A stretch of DNA of 52,103 bases from an uncultured SAR116 cluster alpha proteobacterium (GTDB lineage Bacteria; Pseudomonadota; Alphaproteobacteria; Puniceispirillales; Puniceispirillaceae). The translations under genes and the position numbers were made by a program. Below are positions 1 through 10,204 of this stretch, one piece after another (position 1 is the first letter of the stretch; each line of letters begins with the position of its first letter). The notes below the pieces were generated by a model. The model searched no databases and was not told where the DNA came from. It saw only the letters and a program-made list of their open reading frames with translations. Location: assembly GCA_902596655.1 (NCBI GenBank), contig CACJUX010000013.1:1-52103 (forward strand), read 5' to 3'.

Positions 1-1
1 G

Positions 2-2185
2 ATATTTGTTCAGATGCACCGTGACGGACTAATCTATCGAGATAAAAGACTTGTCAATTGGGATCCAAAGCTACTGACTGCAATCTCCGACCTTGAGGTC
101 GAGCAGCGTGAGCAGGAAAGTTCAATGTGGCACCTTAAATACCGTATTGAGGGGACAACTGACCAATTTATTTCGATTGCAACAACCCGACCAGAAACAA
201 TGCTTGGTGATGGTGCTGTGGCCGTGCATCCCGATGATGATCGTTACCAGCACCTTGTTGGCAAAAAGGCCATTCTGCCACTGTCGAACCGACCCATCCC
301 GATCATCGCTGACAAATATCCTGATCCGGAGAAGGGGTCAGGCGCTGTTAAAATCACACCCGCCCACGATTTCAATGATTTTGAAGTTGGCCGCCGACAT
401 GATCTGCCGCTGATAAATTTGATGACAGAAACCGCAGCCATGGCAGTAATCTCCGAAATTCCAAAAAAATATCAAGGCATGGACCGCTATGAGGCTCGCA
501 AACATATTTTGGCAGACATGGCGGCAGAGGGTCTGGTCGATTTCGAGGAGAAAGTGCAGAATTCAGTCCCGCATGGTGATCGCTCGGGCGTTGTTATCGA
601 ACCATGGTTGATGGACCAGTGGTATGTCAACGCCGCCGAACTGGCAAAACCGGCTATCAGCGCAGTCGAGGAGGGACGGACCAAATTCGTTCCTGAACGC
701 TGGTCAAAAACGTATTTTGATTGGATGCGCAACATCCAGCCCTGGTGCATCTCGCGGCAATTGTGGTGGGGTCATCGGATCCCGGCATGGTACGGGCCGG
801 ACGGACGAATCTTTGTAGAGGAAACTGAGCAGGATGCAGTAGTGGCGGCACAAGCCCATTATGGCCAAAGCGTGGAGTTGACTCGTGACAATGATGTTCT
901 GGATACATGGTTTTCCAGCGGATTATGGCCATTCTCGACGCTTGGCTGGCCGGACAATAACGCCGCAGTGAAGCATGACCTGGCCCGCTATTATCCGGGT
1001 GACGTTCTGGTCACCGGCTTTGATATTATCTTTTTCTGGGTAGCCCGGATGATGATGATGAGCATGTACGTGATGGATGGCAAGGTGCCGTTCAAAGAGG
1101 TATATATACATGCCCTCGTACGCGATGAAAAAGGCCAGAAGATGTCAAAATCCAAGGGTAATGTGATGGACCCGCTGGATCTGATCAACCAGTATGGCGC
1201 AGATCCTCTACGCTTCACACTTGCGGCCATGGCTGCACAAGGACGTGATATCAAAATGTCGACGACGCGGGTGGAGACCTATCGCAACTTCGCAACCAAA
1301 ATCTGGAATGCTTGCCGCTTTCTTGAGATGAATGGCTGTATCATCAGTGCTAGAAATATCGACCTTATCGGCGTAAGCGAGCCAGTTAATAAATGGATTA
1401 TTTCAGAATATAATGAGGCTATTAAAAAGACATCTTCAGCGATTGAGAGCTATCGCTTCAACGAGGCGGCAGACGCGCTTTATCAATTTATTTGGCACAG
1501 TTACTGCGACTGGTATGTTGAGCTGATCAAACCGCAGCTTACCCATGAGGCGCGTGAGACACGAGCCGTCGCCGCAACCATTCTGGCAGGGGCGTTGAAA
1601 TTGCTACATCCCTTCATGCCATATCTGACCGAGGAACTGAACCGAAAGATTTTTGGCAGCTTTGATCTGATAATCGCGGCTGCTTGGCCAGCACCTGTGG
1701 TGCAGACTGATGGTGACGCGGTTGAGGATCTGCGTTTTGTGATTAGATTGATTTCTGATATCCGCTATCTGCGGTCGGAAATGAATGTACCGTTATCTGC
1801 AAAACCGCTATTGCATATTCGCGCTCCGGTCGCCGCCCAGCACCGCGCAATTAAAGGTCAGATGCCGGCACTGCTGCGCCTCGCTCGCATTGAGGGCGTG
1901 GCCGAGGTAGAAAACTTTGATAAAGGTAGCGCCCGCAGCAGTGTTGATGGGTTGGAAATCGGCCTGCCTTTGGCTGGCATTATTGACTTGGATGCCGAGG
2001 CGACGCGCCTTAACAAAGAGATTGGCGCCGTCAGTGCTGAAGTAAAAAAGATTTCTGCAAAGCTTGGTAACTCCGGTTTTCTCGAAAAAGCCCCGGAAGC
2101 TGTAGTTGCGGAAAACCGTCGTCGACTTGATGAGGAAGAAACTCGGATGGCAGCGCTGGAAGCGGCCTTGAACCGCCTGTCCTAA
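2..2185 (+). CDS. valS: Valyl-tRNA synthetase, C-terminal part (5' end outside window)
   Basis: Cytoplasmic class I synthetase that charges tRNA-Val. The frame is open back to base 2 (I-F-V-Q before the first Met at 14), so the gene starts outside the window and the HIGH motif is not visible. Visible parts are the editing (CP1) domain with TTRPETMLGD (about residues 57-66 from the Met at 14), the sequence DVLDTWFSSGLWPFS, and the class I signature KMSKSKGN, whose Lys-Met-Ser-Lys-Ser codons are 1139-1153. An anticodon-binding domain follows. The last 65 or so residues are a charged heptad-like coiled coil, the tRNA-binding arm typical of ValRS. The editing domain and the coiled-coil arm exclude IleRS and LeuRS. 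Nothing looks broken. Confidence 0.97.
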   Translation: MFVQMHRDGLIYRDKRLVNWDPKLLTAISDLEVEQREQESSMWHLKYRIEGTTDQFISIATTRPETMLGDGAVAVHPDDDRYQHLVGKKAILPLSNRPIPIIADKYPDPEKGSGAVKITPAHDFNDFEVGRRHDLPLINLMTETAAMAVISEIPKKYQGMDRYEARKHILADMAAEGLVDFEEKVQNSVPHGDRSGVVIEPWLMDQWYVNAAELAKPAISAVEEGRTKFVPERWSKTYFDWMRNIQPWCISRQLWWGHRIPAWYGPDGRIFVEETEQDAVVAAQAHYGQSVELTRDNDVLDTWFSSGLWPFSTLGWPDNNAAVKHDLARYYPGDVLVTGFDIIFFWVARMMMMSMYVMDGKVPFKEVYIHALVRDEKGQKMSKSKGNVMDPLDLINQYGADPLRFTLAAMAAQGRDIKMSTTRVETYRNFATKIWNACRFLEMNGCIISARNIDLIGVSEPVNKWIISEYNEAIKKTSSAIESYRFNEAADALYQFIWHSYCDWYVELIKPQLTHEARETRAVAATILAGALKLLHPFMPYLTEELNRKIFGSFDLIIAAAWPAPVVQTDGDAVEDLRFVIRLISDIRYLRSEMNVPLSAKPLLHIRAPVAAQHRAIKGQMPALLRLARIEGVAEVENFDKGSARSSVDGLEIGLPLAGIIDLDAEATRLNKEIGAVSAEVKKISAKLGNSGFLEKAPEAVVAENRRRLDEEETRMAALEAALNRLS

Positions 2186-2334
2186 CACACGCAAAACAGA
2201 TTGGTTGGTCGAAGTTTGGTAGCGCGTGCTTGACATAATGACATATCAGACAACAAATAGTTACTTAGAACTGTATTTTGATTTCTGTTTTGCGGATCAT
2301 GCAGGCAGATAATTATGAAAGAGGGAGGTACCAC

Positions 2335-4065
2335 ATGCCTGATAGCGTGAAGCCAATTGATAAAAGCAAGATGCCAAGTCGCCATGTCTCGGTAGGTCCA
2401 GAAAAGGCTCCACACAGGTCATATTATTATGCGATGGGCATGACGGAGGAAGAGATTGCGCAGCCACTGGTTGGTGTCGTCTCGACATGGAATGAGGCAG
2501 CGCCCTGTAATATCGCGCTAGCACGTCAGGCGCAGGCCGCCAAACGCGGCGTTCGCGAACACGCCGGAACACCTCGCGAATTCACCACAATTACCGTAAC
2601 AGATGGTATCGCAATGGGACATGCTGGTATGAAATCATCTCTGGTTAGCCGCGAAGTTATTGCCGATTCAATCGAACTGACGGTGCGTGGCCATTGCTAT
2701 GATGCCGTCGTCGGACTTGCAGGCTGTGACAAATCACTTCCCGGGGTGATGATGGCGATGGCTCGGCTGAATGTTCCCTCGGTTTTCATGTATGGCGGCT
2801 CAATTCTGCCAGGCCGTTATAAGGACAAGGATGTGACTGTTCAGGATGTGTTCGAGGCAGTAGGAGCGCATGCCGCCGGCAATATGTCAGATGAAGATCT
2901 ACACGAACTAGAATGCGTCGCTTGCCCCAGTGCTGGATCATGTGGTGGCCAGTTCACCGCCAACACAATGGCCTGTGTCTCCGAGGCTATCGGCCTTGCT
3001 ATTCCGGGCTCAGCCGGCGCACCGGCTCCATATGAGACTCGTGATGAATATGCTTATCATTCTGGGCGAATGGTTATGGAACTGATCAAGTCCAATCTGC
3101 GGCCGCGTGACATTATTACTCGTAAATCACTTGAAAATGCAGCGACGATTGTTGCTGCCTCGGGTGGTTCAACTAATGCTGGGCTGCATTTACCGGCAAT
3201 AGCCTCGGAATGTGGCATTGAATTCGACTTGCATGATGTCGCCGAAATTTTCAAGAAGACGCCTTATGTTGCCGATTTGAAACCGGGCGGACGCTATGTT
3301 GCGCGTGACATGTATGAAATCGGCGGCGTGCCAGTTTTGTTGAAGGTGCTACTTGATGGTGGCTATATCCATGGTGACTGCATCACCGTAACCGGCAAGT
3401 CAATGGCGGAAAATCTAGCTGATGTTAAGTTCCCAAACAATCAGGATGTGATACGGACAACTGCCGAGCCGCTATCACCGACAGGTGGTGTTGTGGGGTT
3501 ACGCGGTAATCTCGCGCCCGAGGGAGCACTGGTCAAGGTGGCGGGCATGAAAACGCTGAAATTTATAGGGACAGCTCGTTGTTTCGACTGCGAGGAAGAT
3601 GCCTTTGCCGCCGTCGAAAGGCGGGACTACCAGGATGGCGATGTGTTGGTAATTCGATATGAGGGACCGAAGGGTGGGCCTGGGATGCGCGAAATGCTCT
3701 CAACAACGGCCGCACTCTATGGACAAGGTGCCGGTGAGAAGGTTGCATTAATAACGGATGGTCGGTTCTCTGGAGCAACCCGCGGGTTCTGCATCGGCCA
3801 TGTCGGACCGGAGGCCGCGGTTGGCGGCCCAATAGGTCTGCTTAAGGACGGTGACAAGATTACCATCGACGCTGAGGCAGGTGAGATCAATGTCGATTTG
3901 AGCAACGAGGAGATGGCTGCGCGCAAAGCTGAATGGAGTACCCGGAGCACTGATTATAATGCTGGGGCAATCTGGAAATATGCACAAACTGTAGGATCAG
4001 CCGAGAAGGGCGCGGTAACCCATCCAGGCGGGGCCGCAGAAACGCATATTTATGCCGACATTTAA
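2335..4065 (+). CDS. ilvD: Dihydroxy-acid dehydratase
   Basis: Dehydrates 2,3-dihydroxy-isovalerate and its methyl homologue in valine, leucine and isoleucine synthesis, using an Fe-S cluster. Cluster-type cysteines are visible in NEAAPCN, in GCDKSLPG (Cys131) and in CPSAGSCGG (Cys197/Cys203). [19 protein letters not shown] near the C-terminus is the family signature. I chose the ATG at 2335 because a GGGAGG Shine-Dalgarno lies six bases upstream. An in-frame start at 2278 would add 19 residues that lack family character. The length of 576 residues is normal. It stands alone, downstream of valS and convergent with xth. The 156-base gap to xth holds a small GGGG/CCCC hairpin near 4131 but no clear T-run. 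Confidence 0.97.
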   Translation: MPDSVKPIDKSKMPSRHVSVGPEKAPHRSYYYAMGMTEEEIAQPLVGVVSTWNEAAPCNIALARQAQAAKRGVREHAGTPREFTTITVTDGIAMGHAGMKSSLVSREVIADSIELTVRGHCYDAVVGLAGCDKSLPGVMMAMARLNVPSVFMYGGSILPGRYKDKDVTVQDVFEAVGAHAAGNMSDEDLHELECVACPSAGSCGGQFTANTMACVSEAIGLAIPGSAGAPAPYETRDEYAYHSGRMVMELIKSNLRPRDIITRKSLENAATIVAASGGSTNAGLHLPAIASECGIEFDLHDVAEIFKKTPYVADLKPGGRYVARDMYEIGGVPVLLKVLLDGGYIHGDCITVTGKSMAENLADVKFPNNQDVIRTTAEPLSPTGGVVGLRGNLAPEGALVKVAGMKTLKFIGTARCFDCEEDAFAAVERRDYQDGDVLVIRYEGPKGGPGMREMLSTTAALYGQGAGEKVALITDGRFSGATRGFCIGHVGPEAAVGGPIGLLKDGDKITIDAEAGEINVDLSNEEMAARKAEWSTRSTDYNAGAIWKYAQTVGSAEKGAVTHPGGAAETHIYADI

Positions 4066-4221
4066 CGCTTTAGCAAAAGCTTCCCTGACAGGCGACTGAA
4101 CAAAATGCAAACAACATATCGAAATGGGTGGGGTTTACCCCGCCTGTTCCCAAGAGACTGATTTTTTGGGGTATGCCAGCGGTTTTTTAGTGAAGGCCGA
4201 CTGTGCCTTAGCTTTACCCGG

Positions 4222-5010
4222 TTACCCAGCGTGGCTATCCCTTTGTAACAGCTCGCACCAGATGGGCGTGTGATCGGAAGGTTTTTCCAATCCGCGCGGC
4301 CCCTTATCGATGCCGACGGCAACAAGGCTGTCACCAGCCTCGGGCGAAAGCAGCAGATGGTCAATCCGGACACCATTGTCGCGCTGCCAGGCGCCAGCCT
4401 GATAATCCCAATAGGTGTAATAAGCACCATCGGGATGTAGGGCCCGCAGCGCATCCATATAGCCACCATAGCATATTTTGAAAAAAGCCGCGCGGCTTTC
4501 AATACGGGTCAAGGCATCACCAGCCCAGCCAGGTGGATCATAGCAGTCGATATCCTGAGGGATGACATTGAAATCACCGCCAAGAACAACCGGAACTTCA
4601 TCCTCAAGCAACTGCTGCGAGCGCGCATAAAGCCTTTCCATCCAAGCCAGCTTATAGTCAAATTTCGGCCCTGGCGCAGGATTGCCATTGGGCAGATAAA
4701 TGCTGGCCACACGTGTGCCAGCGATCATTGCTTCGATATAGCGCGCCTGTTCGTCATACGGATCGCCAGGAAGACCGCAAATCACATCCTCGATTGGGTA
4801 GCGGCTTATGATGGCAACGCCATTGTAGCTTTTCTGGCCATGGACAGCGACATACCAGCCCTGTTCAACGAACAGATCGCGTGGAAAATTTTCGGTCTGT
4901 GACTTAATTTCCTGAAGCAGCAGGACATCGACGCCGTCAGCAGCGAGCCAATCATTTATATGATCAAGCCGCGCCTTAGCCGAATTTACATTCCAGCTGG
5001 CAACCCGCAT
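4222..5010 (-). CDS. xth: Exodeoxyribonuclease III (AP endonuclease family)
   Basis: Repairs abasic sites and trims 3' ends in DNA as a metal-dependent EEP-fold nuclease. Motifs run in order: MRVASWNVNS at the start, LLLQEIKSQ with the metal-binding Glu, YLPNGN, GGDFNV with the catalytic Asp/Asn, and SDHTPIWCEL with the catalytic His at the end. I set the start at 5010 because family members begin almost exactly with this M-R-V-x-S-W-N; a longer frame to 5076 would run into erpA. The start is four bases after the erpA stop, so the two are probably co-transcribed, erpA first. The length of 262 residues is normal. Confidence 0.95.
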   Translation of the reverse strand: MRVASWNVNSAKARLDHINDWLAADGVDVLLLQEIKSQTENFPRDLFVEQGWYVAVHGQKSYNGVAIISRYPIEDVICGLPGDPYDEQARYIEAMIAGTRVASIYLPNGNPAPGPKFDYKLAWMERLYARSQQLLEDEVPVVLGGDFNVIPQDIDCYDPPGWAGDALTRIESRAAFFKICYGGYMDALRALHPDGAYYTYWDYQAGAWQRDNGVRIDHLLLSPEAGDSLVAVGIDKGPRGLEKPSDHTPIWCELLQRDSHAG

Positions 5011-5014
5011 CAAG

Positions 5015-5392
5015 CTAGATGGAAAAGGAAGTGCCACAACCACAGGAGGCAGTTGCATTAGGATTGGTGACGGCAAAATAGGACCCCATCAGATCCTGCA
5101 CATAGTCAAGCTCGGCATTGTCGACCAGCTCCAGCGACATTTCATCAATGACCACTTCAACGCCGTGGCTGGTGAAGGTTAGATCATCAGCCTGCCGCTG
5201 GGTGTCGATGCTGAATTCATATTGGAAACCGGAACAGCCACCACCATTGACGGCAACACGGAAGAAGCTGTTACCAACTTCACTAGCCAGCATCACGGTG
5301 ATCCGCTTAGCGGCGCCTTCGCTAAGCCTAAATGTGCTGGCAGCCACCGCCTGCTTTGTGGCCCCGGCTGTGATCTGTTCTGCGTCCGCCAT
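5015..5392 (-). CDS. erpA: A-type iron-sulfur cluster insertion protein (ErpA/IscA family)
   Basis: Carries and inserts Fe-S clusters into apo-proteins. The HesB/IscA domain covers residues 20-125. The three conserved cysteines are present: one in GGGCSGFQY and two in ASCGCGTSF near the C-terminus. Residues 1-19 are a short variable leader. An ErpA-type protein beside xth, with dgt divergent on the other side, is a common alphaproteobacterial arrangement. ErpA, IscA and SufA cannot be separated firmly by eye; the context (no suf or isc genes nearby) favours ErpA. Confidence 0.9.
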   Translation of the reverse strand: MADAEQITAGATKQAVAASTFRLSEGAAKRITVMLASEVGNSFFRVAVNGGGCSGFQYEFSIDTQRQADDLTFTSHGVEVVIDEMSLELVDNAELDYVQDLMGSYFAVTNPNATASCGCGTSFSI

Positions 5393-5572
5393 CTGCTTCG
5401 TTCTCCTGCCACATTTCTATAGTTAACATGGCCGTTTGGAGCCGTCAAATCAAGCCATCAACGTTACCAGAGCGTCTTGAAAACATTGTTGCCCGCTTAA
5501 TTTCATACTACTAATCGGTGCTTCAAATGAGTATTGTGACACCAGTAAAATCAGTCACTGACAAAGGTTATC

Positions 5573-6793
5573 GTGACCAGAACCACCGCCGCATCATCCG
5601 AAGAGGACCGGAGCCTAGCACCTTATGCCTGCCAGGGGCCTGCGTCGCGTGGCCGGCAATTCGATGAGGGTGATGGGAATAACGACATTGGCAGCCGCAC
5701 CGCCTTTCAGCGTGACCGCGACAGGGTGCTACATTCCGGGGCCTTTCGACGCCTGAAGCACAAGACACAGGTTTTTGTGTATCATGAGGGTGATTATTTT
5801 CGTACGAGGCTAACACACTCGATCGAGGTGGCACAGATCGCACGTTCGATGGCTCGGGCGCTGCGGCTAAATGATGATCTGGCCGAGGCAGTGGCGCTGG
5901 CGCATGATCTGGGCCACACGCCCTTTGGCCATGCCGGTGAAGAGGCGCTGGCAATTTGCATGACGGACTATGGCGGGTTCGAACATAATGAACAGACCAT
6001 CCGCATTTTGACAGTTCTGGAACACCGCTATGCCTGTTTCGATGGGCTGAATCTTAGCTGGGAAACACTTGAGGGGGTTGTGAAGCATAATGGCCCTATC
6101 AGGGCCAATGCACAGTTGCGCCCAGCAATCAGCCAACTTGACGCGGCGCTGTCACTGGAACTTTCGACTTTTGCCTCGGCGGAGGCGCAGCTTGCCAGTC
6201 TTGCGGATGATATTGCCTATCTGTCGCATGATTTTGATGATGCGTTGCGCGCTGGATTGTTCGACTTTGCCGATATCGCCCATCTACCGCAGGTCAAGTC
6301 AGCGCTGGCGCGCATCAAGCACAGATATGGCATTATTGAGCGCGGACGGCTGACGCATGAGCTTGTACGCCGCCTGATCTCAGTATTTGTTGAGGATCTG
6401 CTGCGACAATCGGCAGCCAATCTTCGGGAGCTAAGTGCTAAGCATCCTGATGACATTCGCAGTGCCACGGCGGCGGTGATTGCCTTCAGCCCCGGAATGG
6501 TGGCCGATCTGGAAACATTGCGCGATTTCCTGTTCACCAACATGTGGCGGCATTTCAAGGTCAATAGAATGACCAGCAAGGCAAAACGAGTGGTGACAGA
6601 CTTGTTCAATTTGTTTATGTCCGAAACAAATACTTTGCCGGATGAGTGGCAACTTCATAATAGCCAACCACTTGCAACCCTGCAGGACACAACACGAGCG
6701 CGGATCATTGCCGACTACATCGCCTCGATGACCGACCGCTATGCCGTGTTGGAGCATGAACGGCTCTTTGACCCTAAACCCATATTACGGTAA
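5573..6793 (+). CDS. dgt: dGTP triphosphohydrolase-like protein (HD domain)
   Basis: Member of the dNTP triphosphohydrolase family, which hydrolyses dNTPs to nucleoside and triphosphate. Metal-binding HD residues are visible: RLTHSIEVAQIAR, then AHDLGHTPFGHAGE, then DDIAYLSHDFDDALR. The start is GTG at 5573 with AAAGG upstream; FQRDRDRVLHSGAFRRLKHKTQVF follows as in the family. The length of 406 residues is normal for the type 2 (alphaproteobacterial) subgroup. Only eight bases separate it from argS, so they form one operon. It is divergent from erpA across 180 bases that must hold both promoters. Substrate preference cannot be read from the sequence. Confidence 0.92.
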   Translation: MTRTTAASSEEDRSLAPYACQGPASRGRQFDEGDGNNDIGSRTAFQRDRDRVLHSGAFRRLKHKTQVFVYHEGDYFRTRLTHSIEVAQIARSMARALRLNDDLAEAVALAHDLGHTPFGHAGEEALAICMTDYGGFEHNEQTIRILTVLEHRYACFDGLNLSWETLEGVVKHNGPIRANAQLRPAISQLDAALSLELSTFASAEAQLASLADDIAYLSHDFDDALRAGLFDFADIAHLPQVKSALARIKHRYGIIERGRLTHELVRRLISVFVEDLLRQSAANLRELSAKHPDDIRSATAAVIAFSPGMVADLETLRDFLFTNMWRHFKVNRMTSKAKRVVTDLFNLFMSETNTLPDEWQLHNSQPLATLQDTTRARIIADYIASMTDRYAVLEHERLFDPKPILR

Positions 6794-6801
6794 CCAGATT
6801 T

Positions 6802-8523
6802 ATGAATATATTCAATTTTTTCGAAGCTGAATTTCAAGCAATTTCTAATGATCTTAAAGGCGCTGGTACAATTCCGGAAACGGTCGATGTCAGCAAGGTT
6901 GTCTTTGAATTACCACGTAATGCGACGCATGGCGATATCGCCTGCAATGCGGCCATGGTTCTGGCGAAGCAGGCGAAAATGAAACCACGCGAGCTGGCCG
7001 AATTGTTGGCCGGGCGACTGGCGGGCTGTGATGGTGTTACAAGGGTCGATATTGCCGGGCCAGGCTTCATCAATATCAACGTTGAGCCCCGTTTATGGTC
7101 AGCGGAGCTGCGCTGCATTCTTGCCGCCGGTACGCAATACGGCAGAAATGACAGAGGCGCCGGCAAATCAGTTAATATCGAATATGTGTCAGCAAATCCT
7201 ACCGGGCCGCTGCATGCAGCACATGCCAGAGGCGCTGTTCTCGGTGATGCGCTTGCCGGACTGCTCGAGTTCAGTGGCTGGAAAGTGACGCGTGAATATT
7301 ATGTCAATGATGCTGGTGGACAGGTCGACATATTGGCGCATTCCGTTTACCTGCGTTATCTAGAAGCGCTTGGTGAAACTATTGACACGATACCGCCGGG
7401 GCTTTACCCGGGGGCTTACCTAAAGGATGTCGGTGTCGCGCTGGCAGCGCGTGATGGTGACCGCTATCTGGCGTTAGATGAGGACAAATGGCTGAACCCG
7501 GTGCGGCAATTTGCGATCGATGCCATGATGGCGATAATCCGTAAGGATCTAGTCAAACTGGGCGTTGAGATGGATGTGTTTTCATCTGAAAAGGCGCTTG
7601 TCGAGGGCGGTGCGGTGCAGGCGGCGATAGATAGGCTGCAGCAGGATGGCCATCTCTATTGTGGTGTTCTGGAACCACCAAAGGGCAAGGAGCCAGAAGA
7701 TTGGGAACCCCGCGAGCAATTGCTATTCCGGGCAACGGCATTCGGCGATGATACGGACCGGCCATTGCAGAAATCGGATGGTGGCTGGACCTATTTTTCC
7801 TCTGACGTCGCCTATCATCTGGACAAGCTAGAGAGGACCGGAGGAAGGCTGATCAATGTTTTTGGAGTTGACCATGGGGGCTATGTCAAACGCATGATGG
7901 CCGCTGTCGAGGCATTGTCGGGGCGTAAAAACATGCTGGATATTAAGCTGTGCCAGCTGGTCAATCTGATGGAAAATGGCAAACCGGTGAAAATGTCCAA
8001 ACGGGCGGGCAATTTTGTCACGGTGCGCGACGTGGTCAACGCTGTTGGCGCCGATGTCATCCGATTCATCATGCTTACCCGGCGAAGCGACCAGACACTC
8101 GATTTTGACTATGCCAAAGTCACCGAACAGTCACGGGACAATCCGGTTTTCTATGTGCAATATGCGCATGCAAGATGCAGTTCCGTGCTGCGTCAGGCGG
8201 GCACAATGCCGGATGAGGCCAATCTTGACATATTGACAATGCCGGCAGAACTGGCGCTGATCAAACAGCTGGTTAGTTGGCCGCGAATAGTTGTTGCGGC
8301 GGCCACCACACATGAACCACACCGCATTGCCTTCTATCTGATGGATCTTGCTAGCGCCTTCCATTCTCTGTGGACCGCAGGTCGCGGCAATCCGGCGCTG
8401 CGTTTCATGCTCGATGACGATGCTGAGCTGACGGCGGCACGGCTTTGGCTTGTCAAAGCCACGGCAACGGTGATTAGATCAGCCCTCAACGTTTTGGCGA
8501 TCCCGGCCAGAGACGAGATGTAG
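6802..8523 (+). CDS. argS: Arginyl-tRNA synthetase
   Basis: Class I synthetase charging tRNA-Arg in the cytoplasm. Domain order: N-terminal additional domain (residues 1-110), catalytic core with SANPTGPLHAAH as the HIGH motif (His138) and KMSKRAGN (Lys397) as the KMSKS motif, then the DALR anticodon-binding domain to residue 573. ATG at 6802 is the only good start. The final codons (R-D-E-M, stop) lie within a 14-bp tandem duplication (8509-8536) that also supplies the Shine-Dalgarno and start of the next gene. Confidence 0.97.
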   Translation: MNIFNFFEAEFQAISNDLKGAGTIPETVDVSKVVFELPRNATHGDIACNAAMVLAKQAKMKPRELAELLAGRLAGCDGVTRVDIAGPGFININVEPRLWSAELRCILAAGTQYGRNDRGAGKSVNIEYVSANPTGPLHAAHARGAVLGDALAGLLEFSGWKVTREYYVNDAGGQVDILAHSVYLRYLEALGETIDTIPPGLYPGAYLKDVGVALAARDGDRYLALDEDKWLNPVRQFAIDAMMAIIRKDLVKLGVEMDVFSSEKALVEGGAVQAAIDRLQQDGHLYCGVLEPPKGKEPEDWEPREQLLFRATAFGDDTDRPLQKSDGGWTYFSSDVAYHLDKLERTGGRLINVFGVDHGGYVKRMMAAVEALSGRKNMLDIKLCQLVNLMENGKPVKMSKRAGNFVTVRDVVNAVGADVIRFIMLTRRSDQTLDFDYAKVTEQSRDNPVFYVQYAHARCSSVLRQAGTMPDEANLDILTMPAELALIKQLVSWPRIVVAAATTHEPHRIAFYLMDLASAFHSLWTAGRGNPALRFMLDDDAELTAARLWLVKATATVIRSALNVLAIPARDEM

Positions 8524-8531
8524 GAGACGAG

Positions 8532-9419
8532 ATGTCCGAAGACACAGGCAAAAAGTCCGGCATGAAGTGGCTGGCAATGTCGCTGCTAAGCCTTATTATT
8601 GCCGCTGCTGCAAGCGCGGCCTATCTGTATTTGCCAGCGCTGATTTCAGAGACATCGACCGATATCGTGATGATTAGGGCCGAGGAGGGGCCTTTCAAGA
8701 CGAAGCCAGCCAACCCTGGGGGAAAAATCATCACCAACCAAGATTCTAAGGTGATGAAAATGCTTAGCGACCTGACCCCGAAGATGGAGGAGGTTGAAAC
8801 CCTGCTACCACCGTCAGCCGCGCCGGAATTGCCACCTGTTGCCGTCCAGAAGTCGGCAGCGTCAGAGGTTCAGATGACCGATAACATCGAAGGTGAAACT
8901 ACTAGCAGAGCAAGTGACAAGACAAATACTAAGACAAAGATCGAGACAGCTGCTACGACTGCACAAAACAATGGCACGCTAACTCAGTTGTCAGAAATCG
9001 ATGAGCAAGACAGCAGTAAAAAAGTGGGTGATTCTGCACCGACAGAGACCGAGCCAGTCGTCGAAAAACCGGCAAAGACCATTGTCGCCACGCCAAAACC
9101 AATTAAACCGGAAAATAAGTCCATCACCAAGCCGCGTGTTACCACCAGCCAAAATGAACCGACCTATATTGTACAGCTTGCGGCCTTTCGCAAAGAGGAT
9201 GTTGCCGCCGAGCAGGCAGGCTTGCTGCTCAAGAAACATGAAAAACGGCTGCAGGGCGCAACGCTGGGAACGACACGCATCGAGACTAGTGAAAATGGTA
9301 TTTTCTGGCGCGTTGTCTCGGAACCGCTGCTCCGCGAGGCGGCCGATACCATCTGTGCCTCACTGAAACGAGCTGGTCAGGATTGTATCCTGCGCAAAGT
9401 CACATCGCCAAGCCAATGA
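8532..9419 (+). CDS. Membrane-anchored SPOR-domain protein
   Basis: Single-pass inner-membrane protein with a periplasmic peptidoglycan-binding domain. It has a short cytoplasmic N-terminus, a membrane helix at about residues 13-33, a long low-complexity Pro/Glu/Lys/Thr linker (about 50-210), and a C-terminal SPOR domain beginning PTYIVQLAAF. SPOR domains bind denuded septal glycan, so a role in cell division or wall remodelling is likely. The GGAG Shine-Dalgarno sits in the argS stop region, eight bases upstream, and the stop overlaps scpA by ATGA. In many alphaproteobacteria nagZ follows this gene; here it is absent. Confidence 0.88.
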   Translation: MSEDTGKKSGMKWLAMSLLSLIIAAAASAAYLYLPALISETSTDIVMIRAEEGPFKTKPANPGGKIITNQDSKVMKMLSDLTPKMEEVETLLPPSAAPELPPVAVQKSAASEVQMTDNIEGETTSRASDKTNTKTKIETAATTAQNNGTLTQLSEIDEQDSSKKVGDSAPTETEPVVEKPAKTIVATPKPIKPENKSITKPRVTTSQNEPTYIVQLAAFRKEDVAAEQAGLLLKKHEKRLQGATLGTTRIETSENGIFWRVVSEPLLREAADTICASLKRAGQDCILRKVTSPSQ

Positions 9420-10204
9420 CGCAGCCAGGCGATAAAAGCTTCGAGGCCGATATTCGCCATAAAAATGGCCGGCAGTTGGCGCTGTTTGTCAATCTCGAGG
9501 GCTTTGAAGGGCCGATTGATCTGCTGCTGTCGCTGGCGCGTGACCAGAAGGTCGATCTGACTCATATTGCGATTTTACCTCTGGCCGAACAATACCTCAA
9601 TTTCATCAGCAGTGCTCGCCAGCTGAATTTGGAGATTGCCGCCGACTATTTGTTGATGGCAGCTTGGCTTGCCTATCTGAAATCGCGGTTGCTGCTGCCC
9701 GAACCGGAGCCAGAGGGGGATGAGGAAATCATCGATATGGCCGATGCGCTGCGCTATCAGCTGGTGCGACTGGAGGCGATGCAGCAGGCGGCAAAACGGC
9801 TGATCTCGCTACCCCGGCTTGGCCAGCGGCGCTTTGCACGAGGAGCCGTCGAACAATTATGCATCACCGATGAGGCTGTCTGGCATGCAGGCCTGTATGA
9901 TTTGCTGGCCTGCTATGGCGACATTCGGTCAGAGCTAGAAAATGAAACACTGACTATTTCTGCGACAAAGCTGTTTTCGGTCGAGGAGGCGGCGGAACGC
10001 CTGCGGCATCTAATCGGCAGCATGCCTGACTGGACGGTGCTGGAGAATTTTCTTCCTGCCAATCTGCGTGAGCCTATAGACCGGCGGTCAGCCACCGCAT
10101 CGCATTTTGTCGCATCGCTTGAACTGGCCCGTGATGGGCTGCTAAAACTGCGGCAGGATGCTCATTACACGCCGCTTTATATTAAGTCAAAGGACGCGCC
10201 ATGA
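9416..10204 (+). CDS. scpA: Segregation and condensation protein A
   Basis: Kleisin subunit of the SMC-ScpAB condensin that helps segregate chromosomes. The family opening is clear in FVNLEGFEGPIDLLLSLAR and DLTHIAILPLAEQYL. The C-terminal winged-helix end, with SFVASLELARDGLLKL-like sequence, is also present. I chose ATG at 9416, which overlaps the upstream TGA as ATGA; the longer frame from TTG 9383 adds only upstream-gene sequence. It overlaps scpB by another ATGA at 10201, indicating translational coupling and matched stoichiometry. The length of 262 residues is typical. Confidence 0.94.
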   Translation: MTQPGDKSFEADIRHKNGRQLALFVNLEGFEGPIDLLLSLARDQKVDLTHIAILPLAEQYLNFISSARQLNLEIAADYLLMAAWLAYLKSRLLLPEPEPEGDEEIIDMADALRYQLVRLEAMQQAAKRLISLPRLGQRRFARGAVEQLCITDEAVWHAGLYDLLACYGDIRSELENETLTISATKLFSVEEAAERLRHLIGSMPDWTVLENFLPANLREPIDRRSATASHFVASLELARDGLLKLRQDAHYTPLYIKSKDAP

